Shown: one piece after another, positions 1-8,725 of the stretch
Layout: each line of letters opens with the position of its first letter
Numbering within the stretch: the stretch's first letter is position 1
Assembly: GCF_013267355.1 (NCBI RefSeq)
Contig: NZ_CP053985.1
Span: 558,001-622,000, forward strand
DNA from: Achromobacter pestifer
GTDB taxonomy: Bacteria; Pseudomonadota; Gammaproteobacteria; Burkholderiales; Burkholderiaceae_B
DNA length: 64,000 nt
Direction: 5' to 3'
Position numbers and translations under genes: made by a program
The notes under the pieces: model-generated
What the model was told of the DNA's origin: nothing
Database searches by the model: none
What the model saw: the letters and a program-made list of their open reading frames with translations, nothing else

Positions 1-68
1 ACGTTTGCGCGCAGGTGCCGGCCAGCGGAAAAGCCAGACTGGCCGGAGCAGTTGGGTTGCAGAACCCC

Positions 69-99
69 AGCCCCATGGTTCGCCATGGGGCTTTTTTTT
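69..99 (+). terminator. intrinsic terminator of a gene left of the window
   Basis: A perfect 10-bp stem (arms 69-78 and 83-92) with a TTCG tetraloop is followed by eight T. It ends transcription of a plus-strand gene lying to the left of the window. Bases 1-68 show no recognisable coding end. Confidence 0.85.
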
Positions 100-130
100 G
101 GCCTGCGCAACTCGTCGATCTAAGAGGGGG

Positions 131-158
131 TTGACGCCATTTACCCTTTTGGTAATAC
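131..158 (+). promoter_or_regulatory. candidate sigma-70 promoter of pntAA-pntAB-pntB
   Basis: TTGACG at 131-136 and TAATAC at 153-158 are 16 bp apart. They lie between the upstream terminator and the pntAA ribosome site. A second -10-like TATAAC near 191 is an alternative. Confidence 0.4.
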
Positions 159-225
159 GGCCGTGACACCCTTTCCTCACTGGTTACCGTGTATAACTAT
201 TGCCAATTAATGAGGAGAGGCGTAG

Positions 226-1344
226 ATGCACATCGGGATACCAAAAGAAACCCGAGACGGGGAAACTCGTGTCGCAGCAACACCGGAGACCGTCAAGAAG
301 TACATAGGCGGCAAACACAGCGTCGTCGTGGAGCGCGGGGCAGGCACTGCCGCTCGCTATCTCGACGAGGCCTATGAGGCAGCGGGCGCCACGCTCGGCA
401 GCGCCCAGGATGCATTGGGGGCAGAACTCGTCATGAAGGTGCGCGCGCCTTCTGCCGCGGAACTGCCCCAGATGAAATCCGGCGCCGTCGTGATCGGCAT
501 GCTGGATCCCTTCGACGCCGAAGGCATCCAGCAGATGGCCGCCGCCGGGCTCACTGGATTCGCGCTGGAGGCCGCGCCCCGCATCACGCGGGCGCAGAGC
601 CTGGACGTGCTGTCCTCGCAGGCCAACCTGGCCGGCTACAAGGCCGTGCTGCTGGCGGCGCACCACTACGGCCGACTGATACCCATGATGATGACCGCCG
701 CGGGGACGCTGAAAGCCGCCCGCGCCGTCGTCCTGGGCACCGGCGTCGCCGGGCTGCAGGCCATCGCCACCGCCAAGCGGCTGGGCGCGGTGGTCGAGGC
801 CTCCGACGTGCGCCCCGCCGCGCGTGAACAGGTGGAATCGCTGGGCGCCAAGTTCATCGACGTGCCTTTCGAAACGGATGAAGAACGCGAGATCGCGCAG
901 GGCACGGGGGGCTATGCCCGGCCCATGCCGCCCGCCTGGATGGCGCGGCAGGCCGCGCTCGTGTCCGAGCGCTGCAAGCAGGCCGACATCGTCATCACCA
1001 CGGCGCTGATCCCCGGCCGCCCCGCCCCCACGCTGGTGTCCGCGGAAACCGTCGCGGCCATGAAGCCGGGCTCGGTGCTGGTGGACCTGGCGGTCGAACG
1101 CGGCGGCAATTGCCCGCTTTCCGAGAAAGGCCTGGTGGTGGAAAAGCACGGCGTGACGATCATCGGGCTGACCAACCTGCCCGGACTGGTCGCGACCGAC
1201 GCTTCGGCGCTGTATGCGCGCAACATCCAGGATTTCCTGAAGCTCATCATCAATGCGGACGGCGCGCTGGCGATCCAGCGCGACGATGAAATCGTCACGG
1301 CCTGCCTGATGTGCGAAGGCGGCAACGTGGCGCGGAGGAACTAA
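226..1344 (+). CDS. pntAA: NAD(P) transhydrogenase subunit alpha part 1 (PntAA)
   Basis: This is the NAD(H)-binding, cytoplasmic domain I of the proton-translocating transhydrogenase, 372 aa. The alanine-dehydrogenase/PntA fold is recognisable from the N-terminus (HIGIPKETRDGETRVAATPE) and from the dinucleotide motif VLGTGVAGLQA near residue 169. The ATG follows a strong GGAGAGG ribosome site. In this family the alpha subunit is split into a soluble part (this gene) and a small membrane part (pntAB, 4 bases downstream). Together with PntB it couples hydride transfer between NADH and NADP to proton movement and supplies NADPH. The length fits the split form. Confidence 0.96.
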   Translation: MHIGIPKETRDGETRVAATPETVKKYIGGKHSVVVERGAGTAARYLDEAYEAAGATLGSAQDALGAELVMKVRAPSAAELPQMKSGAVVIGMLDPFDAEGIQQMAAAGLTGFALEAAPRITRAQSLDVLSSQANLAGYKAVLLAAHHYGRLIPMMMTAAGTLKAARAVVLGTGVAGLQAIATAKRLGAVVEASDVRPAAREQVESLGAKFIDVPFETDEEREIAQGTGGYARPMPPAWMARQAALVSERCKQADIVITTALIPGRPAPTLVSAETVAAMKPGSVLVDLAVERGGNCPLSEKGLVVEKHGVTIIGLTNLPGLVATDASALYARNIQDFLKLIINADGALAIQRDDEIVTACLMCEGGNVARRN

Positions 1345-1348
1345 CAGC

Positions 1349-1666
1349 ATGGAAGCGATCAACCCCACCCTGATGAATCTCATCATCTTCGTGCTGGCCA
1401 TCTATGTCGGCTACCACGTCGTGTGGAACGTCACCCCCGCCCTGCACACGCCGCTGATGGCGGTCACCAACGCCATTTCCGCCATCATCATCGTGGGCGC
1501 CATGCTGGCGGCCGCGCTGACCGAAGGCGGGCTGGCGCGCGGCATGGGCGTGTTCGCCGTGGCGCTGGCCGCGGTCAACGTGTTCGGCGGTTTTCTCGTG
1601 ACCCGGCGCATGCTGGAAATGTTCAAGAAGAAGGACCGCAAGGCAGGCAAGGAGGAAGCGAAATGA
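1349..1666 (+). CDS. pntAB: NAD(P) transhydrogenase subunit alpha part 2 (PntAB)
   Basis: This small 105-aa membrane subunit corresponds to the transmembrane tail of a full-length PntA. Three hydrophobic segments are visible (about residues 8-25, 35-55 and 62-82), followed by a lysine-rich C-terminal tail. It starts 4 bases after pntAA. Its TGA overlaps the pntB ATG as ATGA, so translation is probably coupled. With the membrane part of PntB it forms the proton channel. Confidence 0.95.
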   Translation: MEAINPTLMNLIIFVLAIYVGYHVVWNVTPALHTPLMAVTNAISAIIIVGAMLAAALTEGGLARGMGVFAVALAAVNVFGGFLVTRRMLEMFKKKDRKAGKEEAK

Positions 1667-3102
1667 TCTCGCTGAACCTCGTCACCCTGTTGTACCTGGT
1701 CGCCTCGGTCTGCTTCATCCAGGCGCTCAAGGGCCTGTCGCATCCCACCACGTCGCGGCTGGGCAATGCGTTCGGCATGGCCGGCATGGCGATCGCCGTG
1801 CTGACCACGGCCGCGCTCATCGTCGCCCTGGCCCGCGACGGCGCCTCCACCATCGGCCTGGGCTGGGTGGTGCTGGGCCTGCTGGTGGGCGGCTCCATCG
1901 GCACGCTGATGGCCAAGCGCGTCGAAATGACCAAGATGCCCGAACTGGTCGCCTTCATGCATAGCATGATCGGCCTGGCGGCAGTCGCCATCGCGGTGGC
2001 CGTGGTGGCGGAGCCGCATGCCTTCGGCATCGTGCCGGCCGGCATGCCCATCCCCACTGGCAACCGCTTCGAGCTGTTCATCGGCACCTTCGTCGGCGCC
2101 ATCACGTTCTCGGGTTCGGTCATCGCCTTCGGCAAGCTGTCGGGCAAGTACAAGTTCCGCCTGTTCCAGGGCGCGCCGGTGGTGTTCTCGGGCCAGCACA
2201 TGCTGAACCTGGCGCTGGCGCTGCTGATGCTGGGCTGCGGCATCTGGTTCATGCTCACGCAGGAATGGACGCCCTTCGTCATCATGACGATCATCGCCTT
2301 CGTGCTGGGCGTACTGATCATCATCCCGATCGGCGGCGCCGACATGCCGGTGGTCGTGTCCATGCTGAACAGCTATTCCGGTTGGGCTGCGGCCGGCATC
2401 GGCTTCTCGCTGAACAACCCCATGCTGATCATCGCCGGTTCGCTGGTGGGTTCCTCGGGCGCGATCCTGTCCTACATCATGTGCAAGGCGATGAACCGCT
2501 CGTTCTTCAACGTGATCCTGGGCGGCTTCGGCGGCCAGGCCGGCGGCGCCGCCGCGGCGGGCGATGCGCAGCAGCGCAGCGTCAAGTCCGGCAGCCCCGA
2601 CGACGCCGCCTTCCTGATGACCAACGCCGAAAGCGTGACCATCGTTCCCGGCTACGGCCTGGCGGTGGCGCGCGCGCAGCACGCGCTGAAGGAACTGGCG
2701 GAAAAGCTCACCGAGCGCGGCGTGACGGTCAAGTACGCCATCCACCCGGTGGCAGGACGCATGCCCGGCCACATGAACGTGCTGCTGGCCGAGGCTGAAG
2801 TGCCTTACGACCAGGTCTTCGAAATGGAAGACATCAACAGCGAGTTCGGCCAGACCGACGTGGTGCTGGTGCTGGGCGCGAACGACGTGGTCAACCCGGC
2901 CGCGAAGAACGATCCGCAGTCGCCCATCGCCGGCATGCCCATCCTCGAAGCCTACAAGGCCCGCACCGTGATCGTGAACAAGCGCTCCATGGCCTCGGGC
3001 TACGCGGGCCTGGACAACGAGCTCTTCTACATGGACCGCACGATGATGGTTTTCGGCGACGCCAAGAAGGTGCTCGAAGACATGGTCAAGGCCGTGGAAT
3101 AG
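1663..3102 (+). CDS. pntB: NAD(P) transhydrogenase subunit beta (PntB)
   Basis: This 479-aa beta subunit has an N-terminal membrane region with about eight or nine helices (residues 5-265) and a C-terminal NADP(H)-binding domain III (about 295-479) carrying SVTIVPGYGLAVARAQ. The start used is the ATG that overlaps the pntAB stop and begins MISLNLVTLLYLVA. An open frame extends further upstream, but that extension is out of frame with pntAB and looks non-coding. This is the third gene of the pnt operon. It converges on glcF with only a short hairpin between them. Confidence 0.96.
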   Translation: MISLNLVTLLYLVASVCFIQALKGLSHPTTSRLGNAFGMAGMAIAVLTTAALIVALARDGASTIGLGWVVLGLLVGGSIGTLMAKRVEMTKMPELVAFMHSMIGLAAVAIAVAVVAEPHAFGIVPAGMPIPTGNRFELFIGTFVGAITFSGSVIAFGKLSGKYKFRLFQGAPVVFSGQHMLNLALALLMLGCGIWFMLTQEWTPFVIMTIIAFVLGVLIIIPIGGADMPVVVSMLNSYSGWAAAGIGFSLNNPMLIIAGSLVGSSGAILSYIMCKAMNRSFFNVILGGFGGQAGGAAAAGDAQQRSVKSGSPDDAAFLMTNAESVTIVPGYGLAVARAQHALKELAEKLTERGVTVKYAIHPVAGRMPGHMNVLLAEAEVPYDQVFEMEDINSEFGQTDVVLVLGANDVVNPAAKNDPQSPIAGMPILEAYKARTVIVNKRSMASGYAGLDNELFYMDRTMMVFGDAKKVLEDMVKAVE

Positions 3103-3106
3103 GAAG

Positions 3107-3130
3107 GCCTGGCGCCGGATGCCGCCAGGC
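3107..3130. terminator. hairpin between convergent pntB and glcF
   Basis: An 8-bp inverted repeat (3107-3114 with 3123-3130) lies in the 37-base gap between the two stop codons. It has no T run on either strand, so it may only slow or stabilise the 3' ends. Confidence 0.35.
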
Positions 3131-3139
3131 GTCCGGCGC

Positions 3140-4384
3140 CTACGCGCCGCGCTGGCCCGCAGGCTGGCGCAACTGCTCGTCCACCACCTCGATCCAATGC
3201 CGCACAGGCGTGTCGGTGCCGCTTTGCAAGTGGCCGATGCAGCCGATGTTGGCGGACAGGATCACATCCGGCCCGCCCGCGGCGATGGCGCCCAGCTTGC
3301 GGTCGCGCAGCTCCAGGGCGATTTCCGGATTCAGCACCGAATAGGCACCCGCCGAACCGCAGCACAGGTGCTTGTCGGCAAACGGCTGCAAGGCAAACCC
3401 CAGATCCGCCAGCAGTTGTTCCGCCAGCGGCCGCAGCCCTTGCCAATGCTGCAGCGTGCAAGGCGGATGGAAGGCCGCGCGCGTACCCGCCGGCAGCCGC
3501 GCACGCAGTTGCGCCGCATGCGGCGCGACGATCTCGGCCACGTCCTTCACCAGCGCCACGATATCCGCGGCCTTTTCCGCGTAGGCCGGATCGTGCCGCA
3601 AGTGATGCGCATATTCCTTGACCATGGCGCCGCAGCCGGAGGCGTTCATCACGATGGCCTCGACCTTCCCGTCCTGCAGCAGCGGCCACCAGGCGTCGAC
3701 GTTGGCGCGCATCTGCGCCAGGGCCTCGTCCTGCGCGTCCAGGTGGAAACTGGCTGCGCCGCAGCAGCCGGCGCCGGGCGCGATGCGCGCGCCTATGCCC
3801 ACCGCGTCCAGCACGCGGATGGTGGCGGCATCGATGGTCGGCATCATGGCCGGCTGCACGCAGCCCGCCAGCATCAGCACCTGGCGCGCATGGCCGGCCA
3901 CCTGCGGCAACACGCCGGGATCGCGGCGCTCCGGAACCTTGCGCTTCAAGGCTTCCGGCAGCATGCCGCGCATGGCCTGCCCCAGCCGCATCGCTGGCGC
4001 GAACAGCGGCGACAGCATGGTCTTGCGCAGCAAGGCACGTTTGGTCTTGTCGGCCCAACTGCGCGGCACGCGCTCTTCAACGATCTTGCGGCCGATATCC
4101 ACCAGATGTCCGTACTGGACGCCGGACGGGCAAGTGGTTTCGCAATTTCGGCAAGTCAGGCAGCGGTCCAGGTGCTGTTGCGTGGATTGCGTGGGCTCGG
4201 CGCCCTCCAGCACCTGCTTGATCAGGTAGATGCGCCCGCGCGGGCTGTCTAGTTCATCGCCCAGCACCTGATAGGTCGGACAGGTGGCGGTACAGAAGCC
4301 GCAATGCACGCAACGCCGCAGGATGGCGTCGGCCTCCTTGCCCAGATCGGTATCGCGTGCCCAGGATGCCAGATTGGTTTGCAT
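3140..4384 (-). CDS. glcF: glycolate oxidase iron-sulfur subunit GlcF
   Basis: This is the electron-transfer subunit of membrane-associated glycolate dehydrogenase (glycolate to glyoxylate), 414 aa. Two ferredoxin-type 4Fe-4S motifs are visible: CVHCGFCTATCP (about residue 26) and CLTCRNCETTCP (about 75). Cysteine-rich CCG-type regions follow, including GAGCCGAASFH and KHLCCGSAGAYS. It is the last gene of glcD-glcE-glcF, 6 bases after glcE. The length matches the family. Electrons presumably pass from FAD in GlcD/E through these clusters to the quinone pool. Confidence 0.95.
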   Translation of the reverse strand: MQTNLASWARDTDLGKEADAILRRCVHCGFCTATCPTYQVLGDELDSPRGRIYLIKQVLEGAEPTQSTQQHLDRCLTCRNCETTCPSGVQYGHLVDIGRKIVEERVPRSWADKTKRALLRKTMLSPLFAPAMRLGQAMRGMLPEALKRKVPERRDPGVLPQVAGHARQVLMLAGCVQPAMMPTIDAATIRVLDAVGIGARIAPGAGCCGAASFHLDAQDEALAQMRANVDAWWPLLQDGKVEAIVMNASGCGAMVKEYAHHLRHDPAYAEKAADIVALVKDVAEIVAPHAAQLRARLPAGTRAAFHPPCTLQHWQGLRPLAEQLLADLGFALQPFADKHLCCGSAGAYSVLNPEIALELRDRKLGAIAAGGPDVILSANIGCIGHLQSGTDTPVRHWIEVVDEQLRQPAGQRGA

Positions 4385-4390
4385 GATGCC

Positions 4391-5497
4391 CTATAGCTCC
4401 AGGACCAGGCGGCCGGGGTTGAACAGGCCGGCCGGATCGAGCTCTTGTTTGAGGCGGCGCGTGATCGAAGCGATCCCGGGCGCCAGCGGATGGAATACGC
4501 CGTCGGCCGGCGGCCTGCCCTGCCCGGCGCGGAACAACGTGGCGTGGCCGCCCAGACGCTCAGCGGTCTCGCGCAGCGCGGCGGCGTCGTGCTCGCCCGA
4601 CAGCCAGCGCTGGCCTCCCCCCCACTCCAACAGGGTCGGCCCCAGTCCGAGCGCGGCGGCGGTGGGCGGCAACGCCAGGCGCCATAAAGGCCGGCCCGGC
4701 GCGAAGAAGGAATGCGTCTGCTCGCGCAGCGACCGCCACCAGGCCTGCGCCGCCTCGGGCGCCATCGGCGCGCCGCCTATCAGCTGGCGTGCGCTGGCGA
4801 TCGCGGGCGGCGCGCCCGACAGGCGCACGGCCATCTGGCCTTCGGCGCCCTCATCGTCGCCGCTCCAGCTGGTGGCCGAGATCGGCAAGGGCTTGCCGCG
4901 CCACAAGGCGAAGCTGGCCAAGGCCTGCGCCTGCGTGGCGGGCAGCGCCAAGGTGATCTCTTGCATCGGCCGCGGCACGACCTTCAAGGACACTTCGAGT
5001 ATGGCGCCGAAGATGCCATGCGAACCGGCCAACAGACGCGACACGTCATAGCCCGCCACGTTCTTCATGACCTCGCCGCCGAACGAAAGGATGCGGCCTT
5101 CCGAATCCAGCAGTTGCGCGCCCAGGACGAAGTCCTTGAGCGCGCCCGCGCTCATGCGGCGCGGGCCCGACAGCCCCGCCGCGACGCATCCGCCCACCGT
5201 GGCGGACGCCGAGAAATGCGGTGGTTCGAAGGCCAGCATCTGTCCATTCTCGGCCAGCGCGGCCTCGAGTTCAGCCAGCGGCGTACCCGCGCGCACCGTC
5301 ACCACCAGCTCCGACGGGTGGTAGCTGACGATGCCGCGGTAGGGAGTCATGTCCAGCAGGCAATGGCCGTCCTGCGGCGTCACCGGACGGTAGTTGCCAT
5401 AGAACGCCTTGCTGCCTCCGCCCATCACAAACAGAGGTTTGTGGCCGGCACGGGCCGTCATGACCTGGTCGCACAATTCCGACAGGACGAAATCCAT
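4391..5497 (-). CDS. glcE: glycolate oxidase FAD-binding subunit GlcE
   Basis: This 368-aa protein belongs to the FAD-linked oxidase (PCMH-type) family. The FAD-binding half is recognisable from VMGGGSKAFYG near residue 25, followed by the conserved region around residues 90-160 (SASATVGGCVAAGLSGPRR and NVAGYDVSRLLAGS). It has the short C-terminal domain typical of GlcE, whereas GlcD is longer. It lies between glcD (11 bases upstream) and glcF, forming one operon. GlcE is required with GlcD and GlcF for glycolate dehydrogenase activity. Confidence 0.93.
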   Translation of the reverse strand: MDFVLSELCDQVMTARAGHKPLFVMGGGSKAFYGNYRPVTPQDGHCLLDMTPYRGIVSYHPSELVVTVRAGTPLAELEAALAENGQMLAFEPPHFSASATVGGCVAAGLSGPRRMSAGALKDFVLGAQLLDSEGRILSFGGEVMKNVAGYDVSRLLAGSHGIFGAILEVSLKVVPRPMQEITLALPATQAQALASFALWRGKPLPISATSWSGDDEGAEGQMAVRLSGAPPAIASARQLIGGAPMAPEAAQAWWRSLREQTHSFFAPGRPLWRLALPPTAAALGLGPTLLEWGGGQRWLSGEHDAAALRETAERLGGHATLFRAGQGRPPADGVFHPLAPGIASITRRLKQELDPAGLFNPGRLVLEL

Positions 5498-5508
5498 AAG
5501 GACAGGTC

Positions 5509-7008
5509 CTAGAAACGGGCGAGATCGGGGAAGCGCAATTCTCCCGCATGGACGTGCATCTTGCCGTATTCGGCGCAGCGAGCCAGCGTGGGGATGACTT
5601 TTTCAGGATTGAGCAGGCACGGCGGATCGAAGGCCCGCTTTACCGCCAGGAACGCGTCGAGTTCTTCGCGAGAGAATTGCACGCACATTTGATTTATTTT
5701 CTCCATACCCACACCGTGCTCTCCAGTCACGGTCCCTCCTACCTGCACGCACAGTTCAAGAATGGCGGCGCCGAATTTCTCGGCGCGCTCCACCTCGTCC
5801 GGCTTGTTCGAATCGAACAGGATCAACGGATGCAGGTTGCCGTCGCCTGCGTGAAAGACGTTGGCGCAGCGCAGGCTGAACTCGTCTTCCATCTGCTCGA
5901 TGGCGCCCAGTACGCGCGCCAAATGGCGGCGCGGTATCGTGCCGTCCATGCAATAGTAATCGGGCGATACCCGCCCGGCGGCCGGAAAGGCATTTTTTCG
6001 GCCGGCCCAGAATTTCAGGCGCTCGGCCTCCGAGGACGAGACCTGGCAACGGGTGGCACCGGCCTCGCGGAACACGGCCTCCATGCGCGCGATCTCATGC
6101 GCGACCTCTTCGGGCGTGCCGTCCGATTCGCACAGCAGTATGGCTTGCGCGTCCATGTCGTAGCCTGCGCGCACAAAGGGTTCGACCATGTGCGTCGCGC
6201 GGCGGTCCATCATCTCCAGGCCTGCCGGGATCATGCCGGCCGCGATCACCTGGGTGACCGCGTTGCCCGCCGCTTCCACGCTGGAGAAGCTGGCCATGAC
6301 GACTTGCGCACAGGCCGGCTTGGGGATCAGTTTGACCGTCACTTCGGTGACCACGCCCAGCATGCCTTCCGAGCCGATGAAGACCGACAGCAGATCCAGG
6401 CCCGGCGCATCGGGCGCTTCGGAACCCAGCTCAACCACATCGCCATCGATCGTCACGACCCGCACGCGCAGCACGTTGTGCACGGTCAGCCCGTACTTCA
6501 GGCAATGTACGCCGCCGGAGTTTTCCGCCACGTTGCCGCCGATGGAACAAGCGATCTGGCTGGAAGGATCGGGCGCGTAATACAGCCCGTAAGGCGCGGC
6601 CGCCTCGGAGATGGCCAGGTTGCGCACGCCGGGCTGCACGATGGCCGTGGCGCTGGCCAGGTCTATGTGCTTGATGCGATTGAACTTGGACAAGCCGAGC
6701 AGCACGCCGCGGCTGTGCGGCATGGCGCCGCCGGACAAGCCGGTGCCGGCGCCGCGCGCGACCACGGGCGCATTCAGGCGTTTGCAGATGCGCATGACGG
6801 CCTGCACCTGCTCTTCCGTTTCGGGCAGGGCAACGACCGCAGGCAGCGCACGATAAAGGGAGAGGCCGTCGCACTCGTAGGGGCGCGTATCCTCTTCGCG
6901 GAACAACACGCAGTGCGCGGGCAACACGGCCGACAACGCCTCGATGAGCTGCTGCAAAGAATAAGGCGCCTGCACTTGTGCCAAGCCGGTTTCGACCAAA
7001 GAATTCAT
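5509..7008 (-). CDS. glcD: glycolate oxidase subunit GlcD
   Basis: This is the catalytic FAD subunit, 499 aa. The PCMH FAD domain holds PVVARGAGTGLSGGAMPH and GLYYAPDPSSQIACSIGGNV. The C-terminal half has the conserved HAGDGNLHPLILFD and the tail motif TVTGEHGVGMEK. I chose the ATG at 7008 (MNSLVETG). The open frame continues 46 codons upstream, but that stretch is not conserved-looking. It is the first gene of the minus-strand glcDEF operon. No glcC-type regulator is adjacent. Confidence 0.94.
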   Translation of the reverse strand: MNSLVETGLAQVQAPYSLQQLIEALSAVLPAHCVLFREEDTRPYECDGLSLYRALPAVVALPETEEQVQAVMRICKRLNAPVVARGAGTGLSGGAMPHSRGVLLGLSKFNRIKHIDLASATAIVQPGVRNLAISEAAAPYGLYYAPDPSSQIACSIGGNVAENSGGVHCLKYGLTVHNVLRVRVVTIDGDVVELGSEAPDAPGLDLLSVFIGSEGMLGVVTEVTVKLIPKPACAQVVMASFSSVEAAGNAVTQVIAAGMIPAGLEMMDRRATHMVEPFVRAGYDMDAQAILLCESDGTPEEVAHEIARMEAVFREAGATRCQVSSSEAERLKFWAGRKNAFPAAGRVSPDYYCMDGTIPRRHLARVLGAIEQMEDEFSLRCANVFHAGDGNLHPLILFDSNKPDEVERAEKFGAAILELCVQVGGTVTGEHGVGMEKINQMCVQFSREELDAFLAVKRAFDPPCLLNPEKVIPTLARCAEYGKMHVHAGELRFPDLARF

Positions 7009-7155
7009 GAGCGCAACAATAGCGCGAGCACCCGTCACTCGCAGACCGGGATTTACCCGCATCCGTGCACCTGGGGCACACCAGATAAGTAACCAGCCGT
7101 AATCACCAGCGTTGCAGGCTGAGTCCGGCCGGCTTGCGCCCTTCATGCCGGCAAG

Positions 7156-7182
7156 AAAAAAGCCGACAGCATGCCGTCGGCT
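7156..7182 (-). terminator. intrinsic terminator after the 7214-8623 dehydrogenase
   Basis: On the minus strand a 7-bp stem (7182-7176 with 7167-7161) is followed by a run of six T (7161-7156). It sits just past the stop of the upstream FAD-linked dehydrogenase and separates that gene from glcD. Confidence 0.75.
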
Positions 7183-7213
7183 CCGGAAGTCGGGAGCGCC
7201 GCAGCGCCGGCCT

Positions 7214-8623
7214 TTACCAGGAAACGATCTTTCCTGGGTTCAGGATGTTGTTTGGATCAAACGCATGCTTCAGGCTGCGCATCAGATCCAGGGCATTCTC
7301 GCCATGCTCTTCGGCCATGAACTGCATCTTGTGCAGGCCCACGCCATGCTCGCCCGTGCAGGTGCCGTCGGCGGCGATCGCGCGGCGCACCAGGTTGTGG
7401 TTGATGGTTTCGGATTCTTCCCATTCCTTGGCGCTGTCCGCATCGAGCAGCATCAGCACGTGGAAGTTGCCGTCGCCAACGTGGCCCACGATCGTGTAGG
7501 GGAAGCTGGCGCGATCGAGTTCCTCGACCGTGTCGCGCACGCAATCGGCCAGACGCGAGATCGGCACGCAGACGTCGGTGGTGCTGGCGCGGCAGCCGGG
7601 GCGCAGTTGCAGGCCGGCGAAGTAGGCGTTGTGGCGCGCGGTCCACAGGCGGCTGCGGTCTTCGGGGCGCTCGGCCCATTCAAAGTCCATGCCGCCGTGA
7701 TCCGCCGTGATCGCCTGCACGGTTTCGGCCTGCTCCTGCACGCCGGCCGGGCTGCCGTGGAACTCGAACACCAGCAGCGGCGTTTCGCGCAGCGTCAGCT
7801 TGCTATGCAGGTTCACCGCGCGCACGCTGGCCGCGTCCATGAATTCGACGCGCGCGACCGGCACGCCCATCTGGATGATTTCGATCACGCTCTGCACGGC
7901 CGAATCCAGCGTGGGGAAATTGCAGACCGCGGCCGACACGGCTTCAGGCTGGGGATACAGGCGTACCGTCACTTCGGTGATGATGCCCAGGGTGCCTTCG
8001 CTGCCCACGAAGATGCGCGTCAGGTCGTAGCCCGCCGAGGACTTGCGCGCGCGGCCGGCGGTGCGCAGGATGCGCCCGTCCGCCGTCACCACGGTCAGCG
8101 ACATGACGTTCTCGCGCATGGTGCCGTAGCGCACGGCGTTGGTGCCGGAAGCGCGCGTGGCCGCCATGCCGCCCAGGCTGGCGTCGGCGCCCGGATCGAT
8201 CGGGAAGAACAGGCCGGTGTCGCGGATTTCCTCGTTGAGCTGCTTGCGCAGCACGCCCGCCTGCACGGTGGCGGTCAGGTCCTCGGCGTTGACCGCCAGC
8301 ACCTTGTTCATCTGCGACAGGTCCAGGCTGATGCCGCCCTGGATCGCCAGGATGTGGCCTTCCAGCGAAGAGCCGGCGCCATAGGGAATCAGGGGAACGC
8401 GATGCTCGTTGCACAGCTTGGCGATCTCGGCCACTTCCTCGGTCGTGTGCGCAAACACTACGGCGTCCGGCGGCATGGCCGGATAGGGAGATTCGTCGCG
8501 GCCATGGTGGTCGCGCATGGCGGCGGAGTCGGACAGGCGGTCGCCAAAACGGGCGCGCAAGGCATCCAGACAGGCGGCCGGCACCGGACGGCGCAACGAT
8601 TCAGCGTGCAAGGGAGCGTTCAT
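7214..8623 (-). CDS. FAD-linked 2-hydroxyacid dehydrogenase (D-lactate dehydrogenase cytochrome type)
   Basis: This 469-aa protein is of the GlcD/LDHD superfamily. The FAD-binding PCMH domain (about residues 50-225) contains LIPYGAGSSLEGHI and FFPIDPGADASLGGMAATRA. The C-terminal domain holds the histidine-rich substrate motif IVGHVGDGNFHVLMLLD, and near the end GTCTGEHGVGLHKM. It is single-subunit and closest by eye to mitochondrial LDHD-type D-lactate dehydrogenases. The exact 2-hydroxyacid cannot be read from sequence. It has its own terminator and lies upstream of glcDEF on the same strand, so the two may share 2-hydroxyacid metabolism. Confidence 0.85.
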   Translation of the reverse strand: MNAPLHAESLRRPVPAACLDALRARFGDRLSDSAAMRDHHGRDESPYPAMPPDAVVFAHTTEEVAEIAKLCNEHRVPLIPYGAGSSLEGHILAIQGGISLDLSQMNKVLAVNAEDLTATVQAGVLRKQLNEEIRDTGLFFPIDPGADASLGGMAATRASGTNAVRYGTMRENVMSLTVVTADGRILRTAGRARKSSAGYDLTRIFVGSEGTLGIITEVTVRLYPQPEAVSAAVCNFPTLDSAVQSVIEIIQMGVPVARVEFMDAASVRAVNLHSKLTLRETPLLVFEFHGSPAGVQEQAETVQAITADHGGMDFEWAERPEDRSRLWTARHNAYFAGLQLRPGCRASTTDVCVPISRLADCVRDTVEELDRASFPYTIVGHVGDGNFHVLMLLDADSAKEWEESETINHNLVRRAIAADGTCTGEHGVGLHKMQFMAEEHGENALDLMRSLKHAFDPNNILNPGKIVSW

Positions 8624-8725
8624 GGTCAGCGTAATCTCGGGTTCGTTAACCTGATTATTCTACGCCGCCGCGCGCGCCGCGCCGCAAACCGCCAGACACT
8701 GGCGATCCGCGGCGCTGCCAGGAGC

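Noticed and set aside
1423..1662. upstream extension of pntB
   Set aside because: The sequence is pntAB in another frame; the ATGA overlap gives a better start at 1663.
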